From positions 1-64,000 of the forward strand of contig NZ_BLRL01000006.1 in NCBI RefSeq assembly GCF_015082335.1: a stretch of 64,000 nucleotides of DNA, written 5' to 3'. Shown piece by piece: positions 25,254 to 34,532 of the stretch (positions within the stretch are counted from its first letter, which is position 1; each line of letters begins with the position of its first letter). Both the position numbers and the translations under genes were made by a program. This stretch comes from Moritella sp. F3. GTDB lineage: Bacteria; Pseudomonadota; Gammaproteobacteria; Enterobacterales; Moritellaceae. Below the pieces are notes generated by a model, which saw only the letters and a program-made list of their open reading frames with translations, had not been told where the DNA came from and did no database searches.

Positions 25254-25566
25254 TGCACACATGAAATAAAGTGTGCTATATTTAACAACACTCTAAGGCT
25301 TAGGAGTGTAATCAGCCTCACTACCAAATTTAATTTTACCTATTAAGACTGTGACGACGTCACACCGTCAGTTGTTAGCTATCTCTTTATTAATGAATTC
25401 CATCCTAACCAGATATTAAAAAGAATCAATCGATCAATTTTAACTGGATTGCGATTGCTTGTTTTTGATGTTTACATCAATTTTGGCAGCATTAGGTTTA
25501 GAGCTGCAAGCGATTATCGCCACCTTAATTTCAAACCACCATCAGGTAAAAATCAAAGGAACACTT
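25254..25566 (+). promoter_or_regulatory. Leader L2: promoter plus two RNA pseudoknots
   Basis: The -10 is TATATT (25277-25282). The distal pseudoknot begins at the predicted +1: stem CACTC/GAGTG (25289-25293, 25304-25308), with loop AGGCT (25296-25300) pairing to AGCCT (25314-25318). A palindrome GTGACGACGTCAC lies at 25351-25363. The proximal one has stem GCAGC/GCTGC (25486-25490, 25503-25507), loop AGGT (25494-25497) pairing to ACCT (25522-25525), and inner hairpin GCGAT/ATCGC. AGGT/ACCT is a compensated variant. Confidence 0.7.
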
Positions 25567-26211
25567 ATGTATATCAATAAATCACTCAGAATTAAATATC
25601 AGAACGATATTCGGGAATTCTTACTAGATCAAAACAGTTTTAACGGTGTAGATTTAAGAGAGTTTGGCATTGTCGCCACTGTGCTTAAATTAAAATTCAA
25701 TGTAGAAAGTAATTTATCTTTAGTGAATGTGGTTCAATCCATTAATGATAGTAATTTGTCATCTCTTGATAAGGCAAGGTATTCCAGTGTTGCTGGTTTG
25801 CTATTCTCGATGAAAGAAGGTGTGCCTTATAAGTTCACTGAATTTAAGTTTAACTGTCAACATTGTAATAGTCCTGTAAACGCTGCGCATGGTAGCAAGA
25901 ACAGTAAATATGTGTGTAGTGGTTGCGGAGCTAAAGTTGGTATAAACAGGGTCAACTACTGGCCTCTTGGGACACTTGCTCTGAGTGATGTTAGTTACGC
26001 AAGAGTATATTGTCATGAACGTATCGATGCGTTGTGGGGAAAGTACGAAATATCGCGGAACGCAGCTTATGCTGAAGTTGCACGGTTATTGGGTATTCCA
26101 CGCCCATTGTGCCATATTGGGTTGATTGAATCACTACATGAAGCAGGGCGATTTATCGCGGCTACTGATAGTTTGAGGTTAACCCTTGATGAGAAAAATG
26201 CAAATTGCTAA
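25567..26211 (+). CDS. DUF3268-type zinc-finger protein
   Basis: A 214-aa protein. ATG 25567 follows CAAAGGAA and lies after the leader; an in-frame extension upstream would run through the leader RNA. The central C-x-x-C pair (NCQHC), a second C-x-x-C (VCSGC), PLGTLA, and the C-terminal 'RNAAYAEVARLLGI' and CHIG match my memory of the DUF3268 zinc-finger family found on plasmids and phages. Function unknown. Confidence 0.7.
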   Translation: MYINKSLRIKYQNDIREFLLDQNSFNGVDLREFGIVATVLKLKFNVESNLSLVNVVQSINDSNLSSLDKARYSSVAGLLFSMKEGVPYKFTEFKFNCQHCNSPVNAAHGSKNSKYVCSGCGAKVGINRVNYWPLGTLALSDVSYARVYCHERIDALWGKYEISRNAAYAEVARLLGIPRPLCHIGLIESLHEAGRFIAATDSLRLTLDEKNANC

Positions 26212-26219
26212 GCATTAAT

Positions 26220-26240
26220 CCAGAATCATCATGATTCTGG
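26220..26240. terminator. Palindrome after the DUF3268 gene
   Basis: CCAGAATCAT / ATGATTCTGG, a 10-bp perfect stem with a 1-nt centre, directly after the stop. There is no T tract. Confidence 0.5.
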
Positions 26241-26249
26241 ATTAATAAC

Positions 26250-26560
26250 TTGCAACAGCACAGATAGTTCTGTAAATTTATTATATTGCGTGCAAGGCTA
26301 ACACGCTGAGAAGCCTCACTTCTAAATATTCTTTTTTCCAAATAAATCATAAATTTTGATTTGCGTGTTTACACTTACCTTGGTGTGAGTAGTCATATCC
26401 AGATTTTCGATTTTGTTGCTCTGAGCAATAAATTGCTGAAGGCCATTAAACAGCATGCGTATCACGCTGGCCTATTTCCAATCCTGCATCCGAAACTGAC
26501 CAATTTATGGTTTCGTTAGCGAAGCAACTCAAACCAAACCATCCAATTAAGGATATTTTT
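26250..26560 (+). promoter_or_regulatory. Leader L3: promoter plus two RNA pseudoknots
   Basis: TTGCAA (26250-26255) - 17 nt - TAAATT (26273-26278). The distal pseudoknot has stem GCGTG/CACGC (26288-26292, 26302-26306), with AGGCT (26295-26299) pairing to AGCCT (26312-26316). The proximal one has stem GCTG/CAGC (26435-26438, 26451-26454), AGGCC (26440-26444) pairing to GGCCT (26469-26473), and inner hairpin GCGT/ACGC. A further hairpin (CGAAAC/GTTTCG) precedes the start codon. Confidence 0.72.
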
Positions 26561-27610
26561 ATGCTGAACCAATTCTCTTCGCTTGGCGAAATGAAACCGG
26601 ACCGTGTAATGGCGCCTGCAAATGATTTATTCGGGATCAAATCAACCATGAGTATTTCTATTTGGAAAAATGTATTAAATCCATACATACCAAGGATAGA
26701 TAAAAATTATGTATTTCAAAATGACCTCCTAAGAGAGCTGTTAACGTGGCTTGAAAAACCTACAGATGATGGTTTCTGGCTTTACGGTCACCTTGGTACG
26801 GGCAAATCTAGCGTGTTAGAACAGTTAGCCGCCAGAATGAACCTTGCAGTTTATACTCAAACCGGTAGCGAAACCATGGACATGGAAGAGTTGATTTATA
26901 CCACTTCCTTCGAAAATGGAACCTCACGAATTAATTTAGGATCTTTAGCGAAAGCGTTTACATATGGTGGCTTGTTCATTTTCAATGAAATTGATTATTG
27001 TCAGCCTCACCACATTGCTGCTCTTAATGACATTTTGTCTGGAAATACATTAACCATTCAATCGAATAGCGGCGAAATTGTAAAGTTGGAGAAGCATCCT
27101 TGCTTTTACTTTTCTGTTGCTAGCAACACCAATGGTACCCCTGATGAGGATGTACCAGTTGAATATCATGGTACCGGTCCAATGAACCCAGCGTTCAAAG
27201 ATCGCTTCATCTTCTTCAAGCTTGATTATTTAAAACCTGAAGACGAATTAAAAATTGTTTTGAATCGTGGTTTTGAAGAAACGGTGAGCCGGATGGAATT
27301 TAACAGTGAAAAGCACAAAGCTGATGTTCATGCTAACTACTGTTTAACTTTTAAACCAGTGATTAAAAACATGATTAAGGTTGCAAACGATTCACGTATT
27401 GCTGTTGAAAAAGGTAAATTTGACCGACCGCTTACTCTACGTTGTTTGAAACGTTGGATACAACGCGGTGTTGCCTGGCAAGGTGCCAAAAACATTTTGC
27501 ATCTAACTGCTAAAGGCGCATTTCTAAACAGTTTATCGTCTGGACAGAGGGTCGTCATTGAGCAGTTTTGTGCGGATCGATTTGGAGACGAATGGAGTTA
27601 CGATGAATAA
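26561..27610 (+). CDS. MoxR/CobS-like AAA+ ATPase
   Basis: A 349-aa protein. ATG 26561 is chosen because AAGGA precedes it and the leader ends there. Walker A GHLGTGKS is at residues 76-83; FNEID is the Walker B; a sensor-like FSVASNTN follows. Such CobS-like ATPases pair with a VWA (CobT-like) partner, encoded two genes downstream, and are common in SXT- and IncA/C-type elements. Substrate unknown. Confidence 0.85.
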   Translation: MLNQFSSLGEMKPDRVMAPANDLFGIKSTMSISIWKNVLNPYIPRIDKNYVFQNDLLRELLTWLEKPTDDGFWLYGHLGTGKSSVLEQLAARMNLAVYTQTGSETMDMEELIYTTSFENGTSRINLGSLAKAFTYGGLFIFNEIDYCQPHHIAALNDILSGNTLTIQSNSGEIVKLEKHPCFYFSVASNTNGTPDEDVPVEYHGTGPMNPAFKDRFIFFKLDYLKPEDELKIVLNRGFEETVSRMEFNSEKHKADVHANYCLTFKPVIKNMIKVANDSRIAVEKGKFDRPLTLRCLKRWIQRGVAWQGAKNILHLTAKGAFLNSLSSGQRVVIEQFCADRFGDEWSYDE

Positions 27611-28052
27611 TTCAAACGAGGTTACTCGATTAATCAATCTTTATAGTGATTCTGCTTTTAAAGATAAATTAGAAATTGCTGTATCAGAGCGTTTTGCATC
27701 ATTTAATCAAATTTTAATTATTGATCGAACTGATGTTTTAGTTGTTCCGATAGCAGCAGGTTTCTCGCCAGACGTTTACGGTAAACTAATCAATGAAAAA
27801 ATTAAGTCAGCTTATGCTGAGTTCTTTCTTATTGAGAATGAAGTTAGCCGAATAATCAACAATGAAGATGCTCCTCATCTTCTTAAACTCAACCCTGTCA
27901 AAGGTAGTGAAGAACTTATTAAACTAAATCTTGAGGGTAAATCCGTCAGTTTTGGTGATTTGGGTTCTAGTACTTCTAAGCATCAATGGTTTTTAAATTT
28001 CAAGCGAAGCGGTAATTCACACATGGAAAACCTACTCGCAAGAAACATTTAA
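27603..28052 (+). CDS. Unknown 149-aa protein in the MoxR-VWA operon
   Basis: ATG 27603 overlaps the MoxR gene end by 8 bp. The protein is soluble and mixed alpha/beta, with no recognised motif. Its place between the ATPase and the VWA gene suggests a role in the same complex. Confidence 0.72.
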   Translation: MNNSNEVTRLINLYSDSAFKDKLEIAVSERFASFNQILIIDRTDVLVVPIAAGFSPDVYGKLINEKIKSAYAEFFLIENEVSRIINNEDAPHLLKLNPVKGSEELIKLNLEGKSVSFGDLGSSTSKHQWFLNFKRSGNSHMENLLARNI

Positions 28053-28126
28053 CACCAACCTTAAATCGTTCGATAGCTCCCCATCTTTATGGCGGGGCCA
28101 TACCAACTCATCCAATAGGATATTTT

Positions 28127-29092
28127 ATGACAACAAAAAACACTATATTTAGTGAAAATATGGTCGTCTATTATATGGCGGTTTCCATTACAACGGGAAA
28201 GATGAATCTGATTCCAACTGATTTACATCTTCCTGGTGATATTGATGCATCAGGGATAGTTAAATTAGGTTCAAAGCAAATATTTAGAAAAGAATCACTC
28301 AAAGTATTTGCAACAATCAAACGGAGAATTACCGACTACCTTACTGCACGCGGTGTACGTTACCAAGGTGGTATAGCGATTCCCCGACCAAACAATGGTG
28401 AAGTAAGGGATTTCCTTGAATTGAATAAAGAGGAATTCTATAGAGCTAAAGACCTATTGCTCAGCCAGTACGATACCTTGAAGGAGCAATTCTTTAAAGA
28501 TGTCAAAGACTCTATGCCTGACATGTTGGAACATATAATTCCGTATGTTATGACTAAGGACTATTTGAACACTCAGATCCAGTTTGCGTATTGGACTGAC
28601 ATTGAAGAAGAAGGCTCATTTGGTGAAAGAGTCATTGACAATGTTGCTGACCAAGCAAGAGAGTCACTTAAAATATTGAAAGACAGTAAAGTGTATAACG
28701 CAAAATCTTTGGAACATCTAACAAAGATACGAGATAAGCTTCAGGGCATGTCTTTTGCAACACCTTACGCAAGTACCATCGTTAATCATATTGATGGATT
28801 TGTGAATAAACTTCCTAAAACAGGTAGGTTATCACAAGAAGTTGTTCATGATTTAATGAAAGAACTGTCTTTCCTGAGTGACCCTAGCAACTGGGATGCA
28901 TTGAAGGCTTCTGTTAAGGTTGAGGACAAACCAGAAACTGGTGAAGTTATAAAACCTTTCAACTTCAGCACACTAAATATTGATGATTTTCATCCCGCTA
29001 GTAAAGTAGCTGATGAAAAATTCAACCTAGAAAACTTCCATCCAACAACGCTTTCGAATCTCGTCCCGACTACTCGGTACTCTGATTTTTAG
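28127..29092 (+). CDS. DUF3150-like helical protein in the MoxR-VWA operon
   Basis: A 321-aa, mostly helical protein. The segment 'KLGSKQIFRKESLKVFATIK' followed by 'YQGGIAIPRP' resembles DUF3150 proteins that accompany CobS/CobT-like genes in conjugative elements; I am moderately sure. It probably works with the ATPase and VWA protein. AAUAGGA precedes the ATG. Confidence 0.7.
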   Translation: MTTKNTIFSENMVVYYMAVSITTGKMNLIPTDLHLPGDIDASGIVKLGSKQIFRKESLKVFATIKRRITDYLTARGVRYQGGIAIPRPNNGEVRDFLELNKEEFYRAKDLLLSQYDTLKEQFFKDVKDSMPDMLEHIIPYVMTKDYLNTQIQFAYWTDIEEEGSFGERVIDNVADQARESLKILKDSKVYNAKSLEHLTKIRDKLQGMSFATPYASTIVNHIDGFVNKLPKTGRLSQEVVHDLMKELSFLSDPSNWDALKASVKVEDKPETGEVIKPFNFSTLNIDDFHPASKVADEKFNLENFHPTTLSNLVPTTRYSDF

Positions 29093-29157
29093 AAGCCACC
29101 AGCCGAGCGAAATTTAATTCGTTTGGCTAATCAACTATCCATTAGGATCTTCCAAAA

Positions 29158-30966
29158 ATGACAAGTTCAATATTAAATGCTATGCCTATTGTGGCTTCGA
29201 CTTATGCCGATCAGATGGGTGTAAATATTGTAGTTTCTAATCAAGCATCAACTGATGGTAAAACTATCAATACAGTGTTGGATGAAACAAATTTGGCGGC
29301 GAGCTGGGGGTACTTATGCCACGAAGCCGCGCACATAAAACATTCGGATTTCACTATACAAAGTGATCTTCAATTCAGAAATGAGGTTATCGGCGCGAAA
29401 CTTGCGAATCACCCTATATTTTTTAGTCTGGTGAACATGCTTGAAGATAATCGAATTGAATTTTTATTTATGCAGGAATACCCAGGCATGAATAGAACTT
29501 TCAATGCAATGAACCAACACCTGATTGATAAAGGCTTGTGGAGTGTTGACGTAAACGCTGATGCACCAAATGCAGTGTCGCAACTGTTGATGATTTATCC
29601 TGCAGGTCATATGGCAGGGCTAAATTACGGTAGTTGTACTGAATTATCAAAACAGTCCTTTCAAACTTTAAAAGATGTTATAGGTATTACTCACGCTAAA
29701 TGGGTGGCTAATATCGCGATGTCCTCGGTCAAGGCTAAGAATGAGAGAGAGTGTGCGGTACTAGCGGCTAAGTTATTACAGTACATGTTAGACAACACAC
29801 CTCAACCAGATAAAGCTAATAAGCCTACTGATAAACAACAAGGTGATAGCCAGGCTGGTGATCAGCAAGGCAATAGCCAAAGTGGTGATCAGCAAGGCAA
29901 TAGCCAAGGTGGTGATCAGCAAGGCAATAGCCAAGGTGGTGATCAGCAAGGCAATAGCCAAGGTGGTGATCAGCAAGGCAGCTGCCAAGGTGGAGATCAG
30001 CAAGGCAGTAGCCAAGGTGGTGATCAGCAAGGCAATAGTCAAGGTGGTGATCAGCAAGGCAATACCCAAGGCGGTGGTCATCAAGGCAATAGCCAACCTA
30101 TCTGTAATGAGACGACAATTGTTGATTTTACAGATAAAGGCGAGCTAACTGCAGCTATCTTAAACGCTTCTGAAAACAAGGATGGGATTTCAAAGAATGT
30201 TGTTATGGCATCTACTTTGTTAAAAGCAAAACCTCTCACAAGGGGCGGTATTGTACCTAACTTCAATTTTGATGAAGAAAAAGCAAAGTTGTTATTGCTA
30301 GGCAACAAAGTGAGATCTTTCATTAAAGCCAGATCACAAGATAAGTGTCTTCCAAGTCGTACTGGTAGAAACTTAAATGGCCGCAAGATTGCAAAAATAA
30401 TGCAAGGTTGCAAACGACCATTTACAAGAACGATTATCGGTGACAGTACTTCAACTGGCGTATATATCTCATTAGATATATCGGGCAGCATGAATCGTCA
30501 AAGCCGTATCGAAATTGCAAGAACAGCAACCGTGGGCATTGCTCATGTTATCAACAGCATTAAAGATGCGAACGTGAGTGTTTCTGCGTTCAACGATGAA
30601 GTTAAAGTCATTAAATCATTTAATGATCAACTGCAGAGCCGTAAAGGCGCTTTTGGTGTCAGAGCTGGTGGTAACACCAATATGATGCCAGCGTTGCTTC
30701 ACGGGGTTAAGGAGCTGTCTAATTGCAAAAAATCGCGAAGGATGATGATCATCATTACCGATGGTAAAACATCTGACTCAAAAAATGCAGCTTCGACTGT
30801 ATCTGCCATCAAAGCATCAGGTGTTGATGTTCATTGTGTTGGAATACAGATGAGTGGTAATAGGTCTGTCTTAGACCAGTTATTTACTTCTTCAGGTTGG
30901 GTGAACATTAACTCGGCGGATGAATTAAATAAGGCATTGTTCAACATTGTTAAACAATCACTTTAA
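29158..30966 (+). CDS. VWA-domain CobT-like protein with metallopeptidase motif
   Basis: A 602-aa protein. The N-terminal domain carries HEAAH at residues 55-59 (zinc metallopeptidase HExxH), with NMLEDNRIE downstream as a possible third ligand. A 9-aa repeat (GDQQGNSQG) forms a hydrophilic linker at about residues 230-313. The C-terminal VWA domain has the MIDAS motif DISGSM at residues 440-445 and a later TDGKTS. This layout matches CobT-like partners of MoxR ATPases. The pair probably remodels or inserts metal into an unknown target. Confidence 0.85.
   Translation: MTSSILNAMPIVASTYADQMGVNIVVSNQASTDGKTINTVLDETNLAASWGYLCHEAAHIKHSDFTIQSDLQFRNEVIGAKLANHPIFFSLVNMLEDNRIEFLFMQEYPGMNRTFNAMNQHLIDKGLWSVDVNADAPNAVSQLLMIYPAGHMAGLNYGSCTELSKQSFQTLKDVIGITHAKWVANIAMSSVKAKNERECAVLAAKLLQYMLDNTPQPDKANKPTDKQQGDSQAGDQQGNSQSGDQQGNSQGGDQQGNSQGGDQQGNSQGGDQQGSCQGGDQQGSSQGGDQQGNSQGGDQQGNTQGGGHQGNSQPICNETTIVDFTDKGELTAAILNASENKDGISKNVVMASTLLKAKPLTRGGIVPNFNFDEEKAKLLLLGNKVRSFIKARSQDKCLPSRTGRNLNGRKIAKIMQGCKRPFTRTIIGDSTSTGVYISLDISGSMNRQSRIEIARTATVGIAHVINSIKDANVSVSAFNDEVKVIKSFNDQLQSRKGAFGVRAGGNTNMMPALLHGVKELSNCKKSRRMMIIITDGKTSDSKNAASTVSAIKASGVDVHCVGIQMSGNRSVLDQLFTSSGWVNINSADELNKALFNIVKQSL
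29842..30099 (+). repeat. 27-bp tandem repeat in the VWA gene
   Basis: About nine copies of a 27-bp unit encoding GDQQGNSQG, with small changes (GSCQG, GNTQG). Being a multiple of three, it can vary in number without a frameshift. Confidence 0.92.
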
Positions 30967-31134
30967 CTAAGAACAGTATCCCCGATTAATCGGGGTGCTT
31001 ATTTATGCCTTTTTAATGAGAAAGTATAAATAAGTATCTTCCTCGGAAGTTCTTAATCGTATAGGGCTTTATAGCGATGAATAGCCCCGCTAACAATCCG
31101 CCTTTATGGCATATTCAATTTATAGGAATACAAT

Positions 31135-32295
31135 ATGGTAACAACAACAAAAAAGCGTTATTTAGACGCTGCAGATATTAAAGATCAAGCTCGAGGGAAC
31201 TGGATGTATTTGTTCTCAACACTAACTGGTATTGGCAATGCCGCTGATAACTTCAATGGAAATGGCTCTAGTTCAGGTTCAGCTAATGCAAGAAGTGCTT
31301 GTCCTGTTCATGGGGGCAATAGTAATAAAGCTTTTTACTTCTTTAACGACTCAAACGAAACTGGCGCTGGTGGTTGTAATTCCTGTGGTGTTCATTATGA
31401 CTTTGACCTCATTATGTGGGCTAATGGCTGGGACTTTCGTCGTACAGTCGAAGCAGTTGCTGATGCGCTTGATATTGATGAATCAGAAAGAAAGCGTAAC
31501 TACAAACCTAAGCCACAAGCTGAAATTAAACCGAGAGAATTGACAGCTACAGAGCTTGAGAAAAATCTCAATTTAAAAAACAAAATGAGCCAACAGTGGA
31601 ATGAGGCTTATCCGTTAAATAAGGGTAAGGCGAAACCAGCAAGGCTATATTTCAAAAATAGAGGATTGGGTGATATTGGTCTATTAGGTGGAGAAGTGCG
31701 TTTACATCCAGGATTAAAATACTGGGTGGAGGACAAAGACACCAAATTTGGCTATAAATCACTTGGTACATTTCCTTGTATCATTTCAACAATTCGAAAT
31801 AAAGACGGTAAGCCAACAACGCTTCATTATATCTACATCACAAAGGATGGAAATAAAGCAGACGTACCATGCTGCAAGAAATTAGGCACAGCACAAGCTG
31901 GAGTATCTATTTCTGGTGGCTGTATTGCTCTTTCTCCACCGTCTCGTGTGAAAGGTGTTGCTGAAGGTCTTGAAACCAGTATCGCGGTTGAAAATGCCAC
32001 TAAAATGCCTATGGATTGTTGCGTTAATGCCTCAATGCTGGGTAACTGGGAGCCTGATAACAGTACTGAAATAGTTTTTATCTGGAAGGATAAAGATAAA
32101 CCGGACTGGAGAGGCATCCGTGCAGGTGAACGAGTATCAAATCTTTTAAAAGAAAGACTTGAAAAACGTGGTATCAAGGTGTTTATCATGACCCCTCCAC
32201 TAAATGAAGACGGTGTGGACTGGTTAGATGTATATAATCAGCTTGGCGTTCTTGGGTTTCCTGAGATAGCTAAAAAATGGCTAGACATCGAATAA
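31135..32295 (+). CDS. Zinc-finger/Toprim DNA primase
   Basis: A 386-aa protein. An N-terminal zinc-binding region (ACPVHGG then GGCNSCG) is followed by a Toprim domain with AEGLETSIA and a downstream acidic pair (IWKDKDKPD). This matches P4/TraC-type primases that make primers for the incoming strand or for plasmid replication. The leader at 30967-31134 has several hairpins, including CCCCGATTAATCGGGG. Confidence 0.85.
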   Translation: MVTTTKKRYLDAADIKDQARGNWMYLFSTLTGIGNAADNFNGNGSSSGSANARSACPVHGGNSNKAFYFFNDSNETGAGGCNSCGVHYDFDLIMWANGWDFRRTVEAVADALDIDESERKRNYKPKPQAEIKPRELTATELEKNLNLKNKMSQQWNEAYPLNKGKAKPARLYFKNRGLGDIGLLGGEVRLHPGLKYWVEDKDTKFGYKSLGTFPCIISTIRNKDGKPTTLHYIYITKDGNKADVPCCKKLGTAQAGVSISGGCIALSPPSRVKGVAEGLETSIAVENATKMPMDCCVNASMLGNWEPDNSTEIVFIWKDKDKPDWRGIRAGERVSNLLKERLEKRGIKVFIMTPPLNEDGVDWLDVYNQLGVLGFPEIAKKWLDIE

Positions 32296-32416
32296 GGTAT
32301 GGCAGCACTCATTGAGAGTGCTGACTATATAAATCAAGCGGGTAGCAATGGTGCTACTTTGTTTTAAATTTTAAATTCAAAACGCCAATTAAGGCAATTC
32401 AAAAGGTAGATTAAAA

Positions 32417-33217
32417 GTGGATATATTCAATAAAATTGAAACGAAATTAAAATCGTTAAAATTAAAAATAGCAAATAACGAACACTCAAAAAAATTGATG
32501 ACTGCGGATAACAAAGCGCAAAGTATATGGGAAACTATGAAGTGGGGAAGTGTCTTATATCCTATCCTTATGATTGGGTTGGCATTACTCATCGTTTTTA
32601 ATACATTAATTATTTATCGGTCATTCAATGGCACTGCAACTGATCTTCAGATGAAAATTTTAATGTGTTTGTTTTTTTCATGGGCGATTCTTTTTGCAAT
32701 ACGCAAAGCTGATATGACCATGACAGGAAAGAAATCATGGTTATCAATGAAGAAAGAACAGTTCATCAAATATGTTATTGGCAAGCTTGAAGGTGATGTA
32801 AAAAAACATGTTGTTAAAGCATTGGACGTTATGTCTAAATGCAAGAAACTAACTAAAAAATTTAGTATTGTTCTTAATTTATTAGGACTATTAATTTCTT
32901 TTGTTTTGTATAACATATCTTTTGATGTATCAGCTATTTTCGCAGAACTCTTGCAGTGGCCTTTATCATATACAGTGGTAATGAGTATTATCTTCTTAGT
33001 AATAGAACCTGTCGAAATTGACTTCTCATTAATCGATGTCGATTTTAAGGGTGAATTAGATAGTACAACAACAAGCATTAGCGCTTCTTCTGGTGAGAAT
33101 TCTTTCACAGGTAGTACAGATGGTGATAATGCAGTAGCAGAAGCAAATTACGGTGACAAATTGGTTGTTAAAGTCGATAAAGATGGATCATCTATAACTA
33201 CAAAAAATAATGACTAA
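32417..33217 (+). CDS. Four-helix membrane protein, unknown
   Basis: A 266-aa protein starting with GTG after AAAAGG. A basic amphipathic N-terminus precedes hydrophobic segments at about residues 54-72, 82-100, 150-172 and 175-195. The C-terminal 65 residues are acidic and Ser/Thr-rich. No family recognised. It is the last gene before a bidirectional terminator. Confidence 0.72.
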   Translation: MDIFNKIETKLKSLKLKIANNEHSKKLMTADNKAQSIWETMKWGSVLYPILMIGLALLIVFNTLIIYRSFNGTATDLQMKILMCLFFSWAILFAIRKADMTMTGKKSWLSMKKEQFIKYVIGKLEGDVKKHVVKALDVMSKCKKLTKKFSIVLNLLGLLISFVLYNISFDVSAIFAELLQWPLSYTVVMSIIFLVIEPVEIDFSLIDVDFKGELDSTTTSISASSGENSFTGSTDGDNAVAEANYGDKLVVKVDKDGSSITTKNND

Positions 33218-33233
33218 TTCAACATAGAAAACA

Positions 33234-33259
33234 AAAAAAGGCACCACGGTGCCTTTTTT
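33234..33259. terminator. Bidirectional terminator
   Basis: AAAAAAGGCACC / GGTGCCTTTTTT with a 2-nt loop. It serves the plus-strand membrane protein gene and the minus-strand operon that converges on it. Confidence 0.9.
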
Positions 33260-33302
33260 CTTTTTTCTTTTTTCTTAAGTTACTACAATAAACATTCCAA
33301 TC

Positions 33303-33773
33303 CTATTGTATACGCCACTTGTAGACTAATTCGTCTTGTTCTTCTTCATCTTCTTCAAACCATGGTGATAGTTCAATTTCGTCTTTCAATGCGTTTCCTT
33401 CGTTAAAGCCATAGGAAATGCAATCAGTAATGAAATTGAAATCCATGCTTGGACGTAATAACCCGTTAGCTTTGAGCTTGGCACCTTCGATGTCAACATC
33501 GATATTTACACCAGGCTCCCACTTGGTATCACCACGGCAAATTATTTCGTTCTCAACCGTAAGCTTAAAATAACCTCTTTTACCTAATGGGTCGATAACT
33601 TCAACCATGAAGAAACCTGGTAGACTTTCATACTGTGATTCGTTGATTAAAGGTATATGCCCATCATAGATAGGGTATGTTTTGCCTTTGGTATCTTTCC
33701 ATTGACTGTTTTCTGCATCAAAGGTAAGAATACGTGTACCATTTTCATAGTAGTAGTGCATTTGAGATGTCAT
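33303..33773 (-). CDS. Unknown acidic 156-aa protein
   Basis: A soluble protein with an acidic C-terminus (DEEEEQDELVYKW). AGGAAA precedes the ATG. It is the last gene of the leftward operon behind leader m1. Upstream, two hairpins and 'ACTTCCAAAC' resemble the end of the leader modules but lack the loop pairing. No family recognised. Confidence 0.7.
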   Translation of the reverse strand: MTSQMHYYYENGTRILTFDAENSQWKDTKGKTYPIYDGHIPLINESQYESLPGFFMVEVIDPLGKRGYFKLTVENEIICRGDTKWEPGVNIDVDIEGAKLKANGLLRPSMDFNFITDCISYGFNEGNALKDEIELSPWFEEDEEEQDELVYKWRIQ

Positions 33774-33873
33774 GTTTGAATTTCCTATTAGGAAGTTTGG
33801 AAGTAAAGCGACAATAACGTCGCTTGTTAGGTAAGCAGGGCGCTTACCGTGTTGGATTTGAGAAAAAAGTGAT

Positions 33874-34122
33874 TTAACAAATAATAGAGTTAGGGTAAAC
33901 AGTCCATAAACTCGTTAATTGGTTATTCCATTCTTGTCCGTTTTTAACTTTGATTGAGAATCCTTTGATACCATGTTCTCGGCAATGTTTAACTGCATGT
34001 TCAACGCACGAACCAAGTGATAGTCTGCCGTCCAAAAACAGCACGCAGCCAGGACCTTTTTCTTCTGTTAATATTGTACAGTTTTCAATTTGTCTAAAAA
34101 ACTGAATGTATTGACCTTTCAT
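33874..34122 (-). CDS. Unknown 82-aa protein
   Basis: A soluble small protein, member of the leftward operon behind leader m1. The N-terminus contains 'QFFRQIENCTILTEEKG'. No family recognised. The 85-bp gap to the next gene upstream contains an AAGGGT...CCCT pairing like that of the leaders. Confidence 0.65.
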   Translation of the reverse strand: MKGQYIQFFRQIENCTILTEEKGPGCVLFLDGRLSLGSCVEHAVKHCREHGIKGFSIKVKNGQEWNNQLTSLWTVYPNSIIC

Positions 34123-34207
34123 AAGATAGCCTTTTGGATAGTTCCTGATGGAGGTTTGAATGTAATAGGGCGGTAAATACCCTTATTTTGGTTGTTATGT
34201 GAATTAG

Positions 34208-34438
34208 TTAAGTAAAAGCGTATGCCTCAGTGTTATTAAAGATTTCCAATATTTCAGATTCAGTGCAATCTACTTTATCGCTCTCATCTAAAACGTTTTC
34301 ACAAACATAATTATCGTAAAATATCCATACGCCGTATTCAGGATGATTTACTTTTTTTGTTATGTCCATTACGCAAAATAACTTACTGAACAGGAAGAAA
34401 GTGTCGGTCTTATTCACTTGAGTTACTTTATTTAACAT
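34208..34438 (-). CDS. Unknown 76-aa protein
   Basis: ATG 34438 is preferred over 34498 because it follows AGAGG and lies after a hairpin (CTCGGT/ACCGAG) in the intergenic gap. The protein is acidic towards its C-terminus. No family recognised. Confidence 0.6.
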   Translation of the reverse strand: MLNKVTQVNKTDTFFLFSKLFCVMDITKKVNHPEYGVWIFYDNYVCENVLDESDKVDCTESEILEIFNNTEAYAFT

Positions 34439-34532
34439 AATTTGAACCTCTTGTTTTGTGGCAAATGATGTATAGAGTCTCGGTATGCAGAACTGCAATG
34501 ACCGAGATCTAAGGTTTGAATGTACTTATGGA

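Noticed and set aside
25289..25320. preQ1 or SAM-II riboswitch as the identity of the H-type pseudoknots
   Set aside because: These are also H-type pseudoknots, but the conserved ligand-binding bases are absent and the downstream genes have nothing to do with queuosine or methionine.
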